Shown piece by piece: positions 27,303 to 33,526 of a stretch of 64,000 nucleotides of DNA. This DNA is from Selenomonadaceae bacterium (GTDB taxonomy: Bacteria > Bacillota > Negativicutes > Selenomonadales > Selenomonadaceae): assembly GCA_017476005.1 (NCBI GenBank), contig JAFVEM010000028.1:32121-96120 (forward strand), in the 5' to 3' direction. The first letter of the stretch is position 1, and each line of letters starts with the position of its first letter. The notes under the pieces were generated by a model, which saw nothing but the letters and a program-made list of their open reading frames with translations, made no database searches and was not told where the DNA came from. Position numbers and translations under genes: made by a program.

Positions 27303-27508
27303 GTTCTATTCTCTCCCAGTAAATTTTTGGCGTCTCGCGCCATCTTTTGACGATGTTGCCAGCCGTGCCATACAGAGAGCCCGGCCAGCGCGATGCCGCA
27401 CGCCACATGCCAACGCTTGCCGAGAAACAACCCGGCCACGGTTCCCACCGCCGCTAAAGTCAGCGGCAAACCCAGCGAGGCTTTCTTTGGGGTAACTGCT
27501 TTTTGCAT
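27275..27508 (-). CDS. Small membrane protein upstream of leuS
   Basis: 77 residues behind an AAAGGGA ribosome site. Two hydrophobic segments are separated by GKRWH: about residues 12-30 ([19 protein letters not shown]) and 34-48 ([15 protein letters not shown]). The C-terminal tail is basic. It overlaps the leuS start by 28 bases, so the two are probably co-transcribed. I do not recognise a family or function. Confidence 0.6.
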   Translation of the reverse strand: MQKAVTPKKASLGLPLTLAAVGTVAGLFLGKRWHVACGIALAGLSVWHGWQHRQKMARDAKNLLGENRTWKNIHRRP

Positions 27509-27538
27509 TGTTATATCCCTTTCTTATTGAGTATATGA

Positions 27539-27614
27539 GAAGCCCCCGATAGAGTCGCAACCTCTTATCGGGGGCTTCGTTGCTGTTGTACTACTATGCT
27601 TTTCGCGATTTGAC
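27539..27614 (-). ncRNA. Upstream duplicate of the antisense-RNA unit (orphan antitoxin RNA or leuS leader)
   Basis: A leftward RNA of about 76 bases would run from the promoter at 27621-27649 to the large hairpin GAAGCCCCCGATA.../...TTATCGGGGGCTTC (27539-27578). Bases 27539-27676 align with 28085-28221, the antisense unit beside the toxin gene, at about 80% identity. The part corresponding to the toxin start region has drifted more than the promoter and hairpin. No toxin frame adjoins this copy. Because it reads toward leuS, it could also be the 5' leader of the leuS operon. Confidence 0.55.
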
Positions 27615-27620
27615 AGGACG

Positions 27621-27649
27621 AGTGTAGCACGCTTTTCCCCGGTTGGCAA
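27621..27649 (-). promoter_or_regulatory. Promoter of the upstream antisense unit
   Basis: Minus strand: TTGCCA (27649-27644), 17 bases, TACACT (27626-27621). It is conserved in position and spacing with the promoter of the second unit at 28167-28195. Confidence 0.65.
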
Positions 27650-27677
27650 GATATTTTTTCTAAAGGGTAAAAAAATC

Positions 27678-27861
27678 GTTACAGTTCAGCCTTCCAAACT
27701 ACAATATATAGTACCAACCACCTGAATACCCACAATATCTAGTATATTTATACTCATACAATCATGATTTTGAAAAAAAATTTTAGTGAGAAAGTTGCTC
27801 AACCACTATATATTGTACCACAGTCTATGTAAAACGCTCTATATAGTGGCTGAACTGTAAC
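27678..27861. mobile_element. 184-bp MITE-like element with 14-bp TIRs and 8-bp target duplication
   Basis: The ends are perfect inverted repeats, GTTACAGTTCAGCC (27678-27691) and GGCTGAACTGTAAC (27848-27861). The element is flanked by the direct repeat AAAAAATC (27670-27677 and 27862-27869). The interior is A+T rich, contains partly palindromic TATATAGT tracts and has no coding frame. The empty-site sequence can be read from the second repeat unit (GGTAAAAAAATCC near 28208-28220), which has no insertion. The transposase would have to act in trans. Confidence 0.85.
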
Positions 27862-27879
27862 AAAAAATCCTTTCTCCTG

Positions 27880-27888
27880 TGGTATAAT
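27880..27888 (+). promoter_or_regulatory. Extended -10 promoter of the type I toxin mRNA
   Basis: TGG directly precedes TATAAT (27883-27888). There is no good -35 box, and the upstream sequence is now partly MITE-derived. The expected transcript runs from about 27895 to the hairpin ending at 28123, roughly 230 bases. Confidence 0.55.
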
Positions 27889-27949
27889 AAAGGTGTTGCC
27901 CGAAACCTCCTTCTTGAACTTCTGCAACAGAGAGGAGGGTTGCGACGTT

Positions 27950-28048
27950 ATGTTTCTTCGTGAGGTCTTGGCGGCCGTCGTGGCGAATGTGGTGGCGTAC
28001 TATGTTTGCAAATGCTTGGACTGGCTCGTCGCGGTTATCTTTGGGTGA
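27950..28048 (+). CDS. Fst/Ldr-like small hydrophobic type I toxin
   Basis: 32 residues, starting MFLREVLAAVVANVVAYYVC and ending LDWLVAVIFG. A strong GAGGAGGG site lies 11 bases before the ATG. The layout (short N-terminus, one amphipathic/hydrophobic helix, Y-Y-x-C-K-x-L-D motif) resembles small membrane toxins of the Fst superfamily, many of which have a YY(I/V)CKWLD-like segment from memory. Such peptides damage the membrane when the antisense RNA is lost. The frame sits between a promoter and a large hairpin shared with a convergent antisense RNA. The last residues (DWLVAVIFG) are more hydrophobic than the charged tail of typical members. Confidence 0.75.
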   Translation: MFLREVLAAVVANVVAYYVCKCLDWLVAVIFG

Positions 28049-28084
28049 TCAGGCTGGGTCTGGCGTAGCCTTATAAATACGCAA

Positions 28085-28160
28085 GAAGCCCCCGTAAGAG
28101 TGCCAGCTCTTATCGGGGGCTTCGTTGCTGTTGCGCCGTTATGTTCTTCGTGATCTTAAC
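28085..28160 (-). ncRNA. Antisense antitoxin RNA (RNAII-like)
   Basis: A convergent RNA of about 76 bases is predicted from the promoter at 28167-28195 to the shared hairpin GAAGCCCCCGTAAGAG/CTCTTATCGGGGGCTTC (28085-28123). It can pair with the toxin mRNA at two places: the shared hairpin, and its 5' part (28130-28153), whose plus-strand sequence repeats the toxin start region 27939-27963 with one mismatch and one gap. This two-site pairing matches the known Fst/par RNAI-RNAII design. Confidence 0.7.
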
Positions 28161-28166
28161 AAGGCA

Positions 28167-28195
28167 AGTATAACACGCTTTCCCCCGGTTGGCAA
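28167..28195 (-). promoter_or_regulatory. Promoter of the antisense antitoxin RNA
   Basis: Minus strand: TTGCCA (28195-28190), 17 bases, TATACT (28172-28167). It is stronger by consensus than the toxin promoter, as expected for an antitoxin RNA made in excess. Confidence 0.75.
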
Positions 28196-28205
28196 TATAT
28201 TTTTT

Positions 28206-28991
28206 CTAAAGGGTAAAAAAATCCGTGGAGCGAGTGGCGGTGAGTACCGTGACCTCCGGTATTTCGGCGGCAAGTTTCCCGGCCAGCACCTTAACTACGG
28301 GTTGTTCCGTGGCAAAATGGCCGGCATCGATGAGATTTAGCCCGAGTTCGGCGGCGCGCTGGGCATCGTGATAGCGCACGTCCCCGGTGACATAGACATC
28401 GGCGCCTCGAAAAGCGGCGCGGTCAATGAACTCGGCGCCGCTGCCGCCGCACAGCGCCACTTTTTTGACGGGAGCCTCTCTTGCCTTAACCACGCGAACT
28501 TGCTTTAGCCCTAGGGCTTTTTTGACCAGTTCGCCAAAATCAGTGAGGCTCATGGCGGTGGGTAAAAGTCCCAAACGTCCCAAGCCGGGGGATTCTGCCG
28601 TAGCGTTTTTGTCTAAGGGTTTTATCTCCGTCAGTCCCAAAGATGCGGCCAGCGTGTCATTTACCCCACCGGGAGCTGCGTCTAAATTGGTATGGGCGGC
28701 GATAAGGGCGATGTTATGGGCTAAAAGTTTTTGTAGCCGCGCCCCTAGGGAAGAGTCGGTACGCACCGCCTTTATTGCCTTAAATATCAGCGGATGATGG
28801 GAAACTATCAGGTCGGCTCCGGCCTCCATGGCCTCGTCAATTATGTCTTCGTTGGCATCGAGGCAGACCAAAATCTTATGCACTTCCTGCCTAGGACTGC
28901 CCACCAGTAGCCCCACATTATCCCACTCTTCGGCGAGAGCCTTGGGGGCAATCTTTTCCATGACAGCCAGAACTTTATCGCAAGTCACCAT
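28206..28991 (-). CDS. Nif3-like dinuclear metal-centre protein
   Basis: 261 residues of the NIF3/YqfO family (DUF34). Metal ligands are visible in LIVSHHPLIF (about residue 62) and IAAHTNLDAAPGGVND, and near the C-terminus in DAGHFATEQPVV. The family forms ring-shaped hexamers; annotation as GTP cyclohydrolase I type 2 is debated. It overlaps trmK by 7 bases, the pairing common in Firmicutes. Confidence 0.93.
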   Translation of the reverse strand: MVTCDKVLAVMEKIAPKALAEEWDNVGLLVGSPRQEVHKILVCLDANEDIIDEAMEAGADLIVSHHPLIFKAIKAVRTDSSLGARLQKLLAHNIALIAAHTNLDAAPGGVNDTLAASLGLTEIKPLDKNATAESPGLGRLGLLPTAMSLTDFGELVKKALGLKQVRVVKAREAPVKKVALCGGSGAEFIDRAAFRGADVYVTGDVRYHDAQRAAELGLNLIDAGHFATEQPVVKVLAGKLAAEIPEVTVLTATRSTDFFTL

Positions 28992-29671
28992 TTAAGTTTC
29001 GCCTCTAATTCTGAGATTCGTTCTTTCACAGCCAGATAACGCGAGCTTTCTTTGGCCGAACGACTTCTTTCCATACCGGCGGCGACGCGCCTTGCTTGAA
29101 AGATGAGCGCTTCAATATGCTCTTTCAGATAAGGCGGTTTTTTCTCCCAGAGCTTAGGCCCGATGGCAAGCATGAGTGGGGAGGGACAGGGGCGAGAGCC
29201 GGGGAGAGCCTTAATTATCTCGTAAAGTCGCCCGTCGGCCAGCGCCAAATTTTCATCGGCAATATGCCAAGCCTGCCCGTAGAGCCAAGCCCTCAGGTCG
29301 GCCGCGGCGCTCTGGGGTTGCAGAATGAGCATTTTGGCGGCAGCCACCACCTCCGGCCGAGCTACTAAAATTCGTTCCATGAGACTGCCCCCCATACCGG
29401 CTAGGCACAGGGTATCCGCCTCGCCGGGGACAAGGGTCAAGAGGCCATCCCCCAGCCTGACTTCGATACGGTCGCTATGTCCTAAAGCCCTGAGAGAACG
29501 CCTAGCCGCTTCGCAGGGGCCGGGGTTTTTGTCGGTGGCAATGACAAACCGAGCCTTGCCGCTTTCGACTAAAGCCACGGAGAGGTATGCATGATCCGTC
29601 CCTACGTCCGCCACGCGGCTACCCGGTTCCACAAAATCCGCCACCGCCTGTAGTCTTGCATCCAGTTGCAT
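28985..29671 (-). CDS. trmK: tRNA (adenine-22-N1)-methyltransferase TrmK
   Basis: 228 residues. The SAM-binding motif VADVGTDHAYLSVAL is at about residues 19-33 and the catalytic NPPY-like position is replaced by the TrmK-typical LAGMGGSLM at about residue 90. The C-terminus is a helical coiled region. It makes m1A22 in tRNA. It is first of a trmK-nif3 pair downstream of tRNA-Asn, with a terminator between. Confidence 0.93.
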   Translation of the reverse strand: MQLDARLQAVADFVEPGSRVADVGTDHAYLSVALVESGKARFVIATDKNPGPCEAARRSLRALGHSDRIEVRLGDGLLTLVPGEADTLCLAGMGGSLMERILVARPEVVAAAKMLILQPQSAAADLRAWLYGQAWHIADENLALADGRLYEIIKALPGSRPCPSPLMLAIGPKLWEKKPPYLKEHIEALIFQARRVAAGMERSRSAKESSRYLAVKERISELEAKLKW

Positions 29672-29688
29672 TGCTACTCCTTACGGCG

Positions 29689-29725
29689 AAAAAAAAGAGA
29701 CGCAGACACGCCGCTCTGCATCTCT
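29689..29725 (-). terminator. Terminator of the tRNA-Asn transcript
   Basis: Minus strand: AGAGATGCAGA and TCTGCGTCTCT form a stem with one mismatch, followed by eight T. It lies between the tRNA and trmK. Confidence 0.88.
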
Positions 29726-29764
29726 CGTTGTATTTTTACGCCCCACCGGGCGCTTATCGCAAAA

Positions 29765-29840
29765 TGGCTCCGCGAACAGGGCTCGAACCTGTGACCCTCT
29801 GGTTAACAGCCAGATGCTCTACCGACTGAGCTATCGCGGA
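29765..29840 (-). tRNA. tRNA-Asn (GTT)
   Basis: A 76-base cloverleaf on the minus strand. The acceptor TCCGCGA pairs with TCGCGGA, the D arm has AGCTCAGTCGGTAGAGC, the anticodon stem TCTGG/CCAGA encloses CTGTTAA (anticodon GTT), and the T arm is ACAGGTTCGAGCCCTGT. The discriminator is G, and the 3' CCA is encoded. It has its own consensus promoter. Confidence 0.98.
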
Positions 29841-29858
29841 ATCTCACCAACGCCCTCG

Positions 29859-29887
29859 ATTATAAAGTTTTTATTTTCTCCTGTCAA
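29859..29887 (-). promoter_or_regulatory. Consensus promoter of tRNA-Asn
   Basis: Minus strand: TTGACA (29887-29882), 17 bases, TATAAT (29864-29859). The tRNA begins about 19 bases beyond the -10 box. Confidence 0.92.
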
Positions 29888-29940
29888 GGGGCAAAAAATT
29901 TTTTTTGGAGAATTTGCGGAAAGTCGGCGCAAAAAAACAA

Positions 29941-29969
29941 TTGCGAGAAAGCCTAAGGCTTGGTAGAAT
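29941..29969 (+). promoter_or_regulatory. Promoter of trmB-ftsW/rodA paralogue
   Basis: TTGCGA (29941-29946), 17 bases, TAGAAT (29964-29969), with TGG directly before the -10 box. Confidence 0.7.
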
Positions 29970-30007
29970 ACGGGGATACAATATTTTTTCAGGCAAGGAG
30001 AATAGCT

Positions 30008-30655
30008 GTGCGTTTACGAAGAAAACCTTGGGTGGATGAGGCGCTGGAAGAATTTTCCTCCTTTGTCTTTAGAGAAAAAGACCTGCCGGAGGATATGCCG
30101 GGCAAGTGGCAAGAGTTGTTCCCCCACCAAGCCCCCCTGTGGGTGGAACTGGGTACCGGCAAGGGAGATTTCATCAGTCAAATGGGAGAGCTTTATCCAG
30201 AGGTGAATTTTGTGGGACTGGAGGCGGCGCCGACGGTTATTTATGCCGCTGCTCGGAAAGTGGCCGCGAAGGGGCTTAACAATGCGCGACTGCTCATCTT
30301 TGACATCAATAATTTGGAACAGCTGTTTGCCCCCCAAGAGATAGACCGCCTGTATATCAATTTTTGCGACCCTTGGCCGAAACGCCGCCACGCCAAACGG
30401 CGGCTGACCCACGCCGACTTTTTGGCCAAATACCAAAAACTCCTAACAAAGGGCGGCGAGCTTCATTTTAAGACCGATAACCGCCCCCTCTTTGACTTCT
30501 CTTTGGGCGAATTTCGCAAGGTAGGGGCAAAAATAAAAAATCTTACTTACGACCTTCACGCCGAAAATCCCACGGACAACATCGAAACGGAGTACGAACG
30601 CAAGTTCAGCGCCTTGGGCGAGAAAATAAACCGCTGTGAGGTGGTGTTTACCTAA
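30008..30655 (+). CDS. trmB: tRNA (guanine-46-N7)-methyltransferase TrmB
   Basis: 215 residues from GTG behind AAGGAG. The upstream part of the same frame lacks a ribosome site and contains the promoter. Family motifs: WVELGTGKGDFI (SAM binding), NFVGLEAAP, and the signature INFCDPWPKRRHAKRRL near residue 117. It makes m7G46 in tRNA. The stop TAA shares its last base with the next ATG. Confidence 0.95.
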   Translation: MRLRRKPWVDEALEEFSSFVFREKDLPEDMPGKWQELFPHQAPLWVELGTGKGDFISQMGELYPEVNFVGLEAAPTVIYAAARKVAAKGLNNARLLIFDINNLEQLFAPQEIDRLYINFCDPWPKRRHAKRRLTHADFLAKYQKLLTKGGELHFKTDNRPLFDFSLGEFRKVGAKIKNLTYDLHAENPTDNIETEYERKFSALGEKINRCEVVFT

Positions 30656-31899
30656 TGCCGAAAACGCGAGAAGAACTGACCCAGAGGAGATTTTGGAACA
30701 ATGACATGGAGGCCATCATCGGCATCATGGTGGTGCTTATCGTCTTGGGAACCATCAATGTCTTTAGTTCCAGTTTTATCCTTTCTGAAGCAGAGTACAA
30801 CAGTCCCTATTTCTTTTTGCAACGTCACCTGCTGAATTTAGCCGTGGGGACGGTGTTCTTCATCTTTTGCGCCGTGGTCATCGACTATCACGAATGGCGT
30901 CGTACCATGCCGCTGATCCTCTTGGTGACTATCGGCGCGCTTATCCTTGTGCTCATTATCGGCCCGCCGGTGAACGGCGCCAGACGCTGGCTCCCCTTGG
31001 TGGTGGTACAGGTGCAACCGGCGGAAATCGCCAAATTGGTTTCCATTATGCTGGCCGCATCCTATCTCTCGGTGCAGGTGAAGCAGGGGCGAGGCATTGA
31101 TCTCCTCAATTTGCAAACAGGACTCATCGGGGTGATGTTTTTCCTGACGGAGAAAGAACCGGACATGGGGACGGCCTGCGTCATCTTGGGGGTGCCGCTC
31201 CTGATGGCGGTGGTGTGCGGTTTGCGCCGGGATAAGATTTATTTGCTCTCTGCCGCCGTGGTGGTAGGCGTTGTCGGTATGATTTTCCTGCAACCTTATC
31301 GCTTGGAGCGAGTGAAGGTCACATGGGATCCTTGGTCGGACGCGCAAAACGTAGGGTATCAGACGGTGCAATCCCTGTCGGCCATCGGTTCCGGCGAAGT
31401 TTTTGGCATGGGACTGGGGGTTGGTGTCAGTAAATATGACTACCTGCCGGAGGCGCACACGGATTTTGCCTTCGCTATCTTTTGCCAAGAAAACGGCTTT
31501 ATCGGCGCCTTGTTTGTATTTCTGTTGTACGCGGCGCTTATTATTTACGCTGCCAGAGTGTCCCGACGTGCCGTGGATGAATATGGACAGATTTTGGCCA
31601 TGGGGATTTTGCTCTTAATCAGCGGTCAGGCCATCGCCAACCTTTTAATGGTGGGGGGAGCCTTTCCCGTGGTGGGGGTACCCTTGCCCTTTATCAGCTA
31701 CGGCGGCACTTCTCTCATGGTGAGTATGGGTGCCATGGGGATTTTAATTAACATTGGCGTCAAAGGTGACCGTGCCAGACGAGAACAGGAGCTAAAGGAG
31801 CTGGAAGAACTGGAAGAGGCTGAGGAGAAGGAGGAAAGGGAGCGTCTCCCGGAGTATCATCCTCCCAAGTTCCGACTGCTTCGCGAGGAGTATCGATGA
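30655..31899 (+). CDS. FtsW/RodA/SpoVE-family SEDS protein, second copy
   Basis: 414 residues with about ten membrane spans. SEDS signatures are RRWLPLVVVQVQPAEIAK near residue 103, DYLPEAHTDFAFAI near 259 and GVPLPFISYGGTS near 340. The C-terminal 50 residues are an acidic/basic coiled tail (ELKELEELEEAEEKEERERL) not present in the rodA copy at 9.2 kb. Lipid II polymerase. Whether it is the divisome FtsW or a second RodA cannot be settled from sequence alone. It is coupled to trmB by a one-base overlap. Confidence 0.9.
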   Translation: MPKTREELTQRRFWNNDMEAIIGIMVVLIVLGTINVFSSSFILSEAEYNSPYFFLQRHLLNLAVGTVFFIFCAVVIDYHEWRRTMPLILLVTIGALILVLIIGPPVNGARRWLPLVVVQVQPAEIAKLVSIMLAASYLSVQVKQGRGIDLLNLQTGLIGVMFFLTEKEPDMGTACVILGVPLLMAVVCGLRRDKIYLLSAAVVVGVVGMIFLQPYRLERVKVTWDPWSDAQNVGYQTVQSLSAIGSGEVFGMGLGVGVSKYDYLPEAHTDFAFAIFCQENGFIGALFVFLLYAALIIYAARVSRRAVDEYGQILAMGILLLISGQAIANLLMVGGAFPVVGVPLPFISYGGTSLMVSMGAMGILINIGVKGDRARREQELKELEELEEAEEKEERERLPEYHPPKFRLLREEYR

Positions 31900-31983
31900 A
31901 AATAGAGTTTCGCGCCGTGCCACTTTGTTTTATGTTTGGCTTCTGAAACGCAGTGTAAGCAGTGCCAAGAAGGAGGACGCGCC

Positions 31984-32222
31984 ATGACGCGAAAATATCT
32001 CTTTCTCGCCTTAATCCTCATTTTCGCGGGTTATGGGGGCTGGGTCTTTACGGATTCCGTGACGCCTTATGTGGGCGTGGGGGAGGCTAAGACCGCCAAA
32101 AGCCGGATCAATTTGACAGCGCCTATCATATAGTGGCCATTGGCAAATATACCGACGATGCTTTTTACGCGAATAAGCTTTTGATTAAGTGTCCATCGAA
32201 GTATGAACAGGAACGACAATAA
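31984..32222 (+). pseudogene. Decayed ccmE (cytochrome c maturation haem chaperone)
   Basis: An AAGGAGG site precedes an ATG opening a 49-residue frame: an N-terminal membrane anchor (KYLFLALILIFAGYGGWVF) then TPYVGVGEAK, stopping after INLTAPII. In the next frame, without a start, DQFDSAYHIVAIGKYTDDAF and ANKLLIKCPSKYEQERQ to a TAA look like the C-terminal end of CcmE, whose usual end is A-x-K-L-L-x-K-C-P-S-K-Y. The two parts are thus joined by an internal deletion plus frameshift, and the haem-binding His region is missing. No other ccm gene is nearby. Confidence 0.7.
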
Positions 32223-32226
32223 AAAA

Positions 32227-32251
32227 GACTCGTGCTTGGCACGGGTTTTTT
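32227..32251 (+). terminator. Terminator after the ccmE relic
   Basis: ACTCGTGC-TTG-GCACGGGT with a T run of six. It closes the trmB-SEDS transcript. Confidence 0.85.
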
Positions 32252-32348
32252 ATTGTCAAAAATTACCGCCAAAGCGGCAGGATTTTCTAAAAAAAGGTCG
32301 AATACACTCCGCCGAGAGTAATTTTGCGGTGGAAAGGAAGGTAGGCTT

Positions 32349-33425
32349 ATGCTACGTCGATTGATGTTGGTTTTGTTGTGCTGTTGCGCGCTTCTTTGTG
32401 CAGGATGCAACATTGGCATCGGCGACCGACATAACGTAAAAATCGGGGTGGCCATGCCTACCCAAACCAGACAACGCTGGAATCAAGACGGCGCCAACAT
32501 TGAAAGAATGCTCTTAGACCAAGGATACAGCGTCAATCTGGCTTACGCCGACAACAAGCCGGAGGTGCAGGTGGGTCAGATAGACGACATGATTGAGGCC
32601 GGGTGCAAGGTTATCATAATCGCCTGCGTAGATGCCAATTCTTTGGGAGAGGTCTTGGATAAAGCCAAGGATGTCGGCACAAAAATCATCTCTTACGACC
32701 GCCTGATTATGAACACCGACGCCGCCGATTATTACGCCACCTTCGACAGTTTGGCCGTGGGTACTTTCCAAGCGGAGTACATCGAGGAAAAACTGGGGCT
32801 AAAGTGGGGACAAGGCTCTTACAATATCGAATTGTTCGCCGGCGCCATCGACGACAGCAACGCCATTTTCTTGTGGGAAGGCGCCATGGACGTGCTCAGG
32901 CCTTACATCGACAATGGGCAACTGGTGGTAAGATCCGGCCAAACGGACTTAAAGACCACCGCCACCGCTCGTTGGCGCGAAGAGAAAGCGGAGGCGCGGA
33001 TGACGGAGATTTTGGCTGGGTACTACGCCGACGCCAGAGTAGATGCGGTGCTTTGTCCCAACGACTCCACTTCCTACGGGGTGCAAAAGGCTCTAAAAGC
33101 CGTCGGATACAATCTGACCGACAAAATGATGCCCATTACCACCGGGCAGGATGCGGACAAAAAAAATATCCCCGCCATTATGTCCGGGGAGCAGAGTATG
33201 TCCATCTTTAAGGACACGCGCCTGTTGGCCAGGCAAACCGTGAACATGGTCAACGCCATCATTGCCGGCAAAGAGCCGGAAACCAACGACATCGGCAATT
33301 ACAACAACGGTGTAAAAATCCTCCCCACCTTCCTAGTGCGTCCGCAATTTGTGGATAAAACCAACTTAGAAGAAATTATTTTTGATTCCGGTTATTACAA
33401 TCGTAGCGAGTTTTTTGAGGATTAA
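32349..33425 (+). CDS. Sugar-binding periplasmic-type lipoprotein (XylF/ChvE-like)
   Basis: 358 residues. A lipoprotein signal peptide has lipobox LLCAGC (Cys at about residue 19). The type I periplasmic binding fold (Peripla_BP_4) follows: KIGVAMPTQTRQRWNQDG, then IIACVDANSLGEVLDKA, ISYDRLI, and ITTGQDADKKNIPAIMSGEQ, which resembles the xylose/multiple-sugar binding proteins XylF and ChvE. No transporter genes follow. Instead the next gene is a membrane diguanylate cyclase with an extracytoplasmic sensor region, so the lipoprotein may act as a signalling co-receptor; that is inference. Confidence 0.85.
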   Translation: MLRRLMLVLLCCCALLCAGCNIGIGDRHNVKIGVAMPTQTRQRWNQDGANIERMLLDQGYSVNLAYADNKPEVQVGQIDDMIEAGCKVIIIACVDANSLGEVLDKAKDVGTKIISYDRLIMNTDAADYYATFDSLAVGTFQAEYIEEKLGLKWGQGSYNIELFAGAIDDSNAIFLWEGAMDVLRPYIDNGQLVVRSGQTDLKTTATARWREEKAEARMTEILAGYYADARVDAVLCPNDSTSYGVQKALKAVGYNLTDKMMPITTGQDADKKNIPAIMSGEQSMSIFKDTRLLARQTVNMVNAIIAGKEPETNDIGNYNNGVKILPTFLVRPQFVDKTNLEEIIFDSGYYNRSEFFED

Positions 33426-33429
33426 AATT

Positions 33430-33515
33430 TATTACGGGGTGCAGGGGCGCAGTCCCTGCCGGAGTCAAGAGGCGGAGCCTCTTGTGGGGGGTGGGGTGAA
33501 ACCCCAACCAAAAAG
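33430..33515. repeat. Palindromic intergenic repeat
   Basis: GGGGTGCAGGGGCGCAGTCC followed by CTGCCGGAGTCAAGAGGCGG and AGCCTCTTGTGGG, then GGGGTGAAACCCC. Three hairpins follow in sequence. It resembles, on the opposite strand, the block at 18.48-18.56 kb. Confidence 0.75.
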
Positions 33516-33526
33516 GAGGCGAGCAG

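Noticed and set aside
27303..27680. T-box leader upstream of leuS
   Set aside because: No T-box sequence or specifier stem is recognisable. The region is explained by the small membrane-protein gene and the duplicated antisense unit.
29587..29829. An 80-codon frame crossing tRNA-Asn on the plus strand
   Set aside because: It runs through the tRNA, its terminator and the antisense side of trmK, and is a typical spurious frame.
31896..31946. A 16-codon frame overlapping the stop of the second SEDS gene (ATGA)
   Set aside because: It is very short, with no homology and no ribosome site of its own. It may be leftover sequence of a decayed gene before the ccmE relic.
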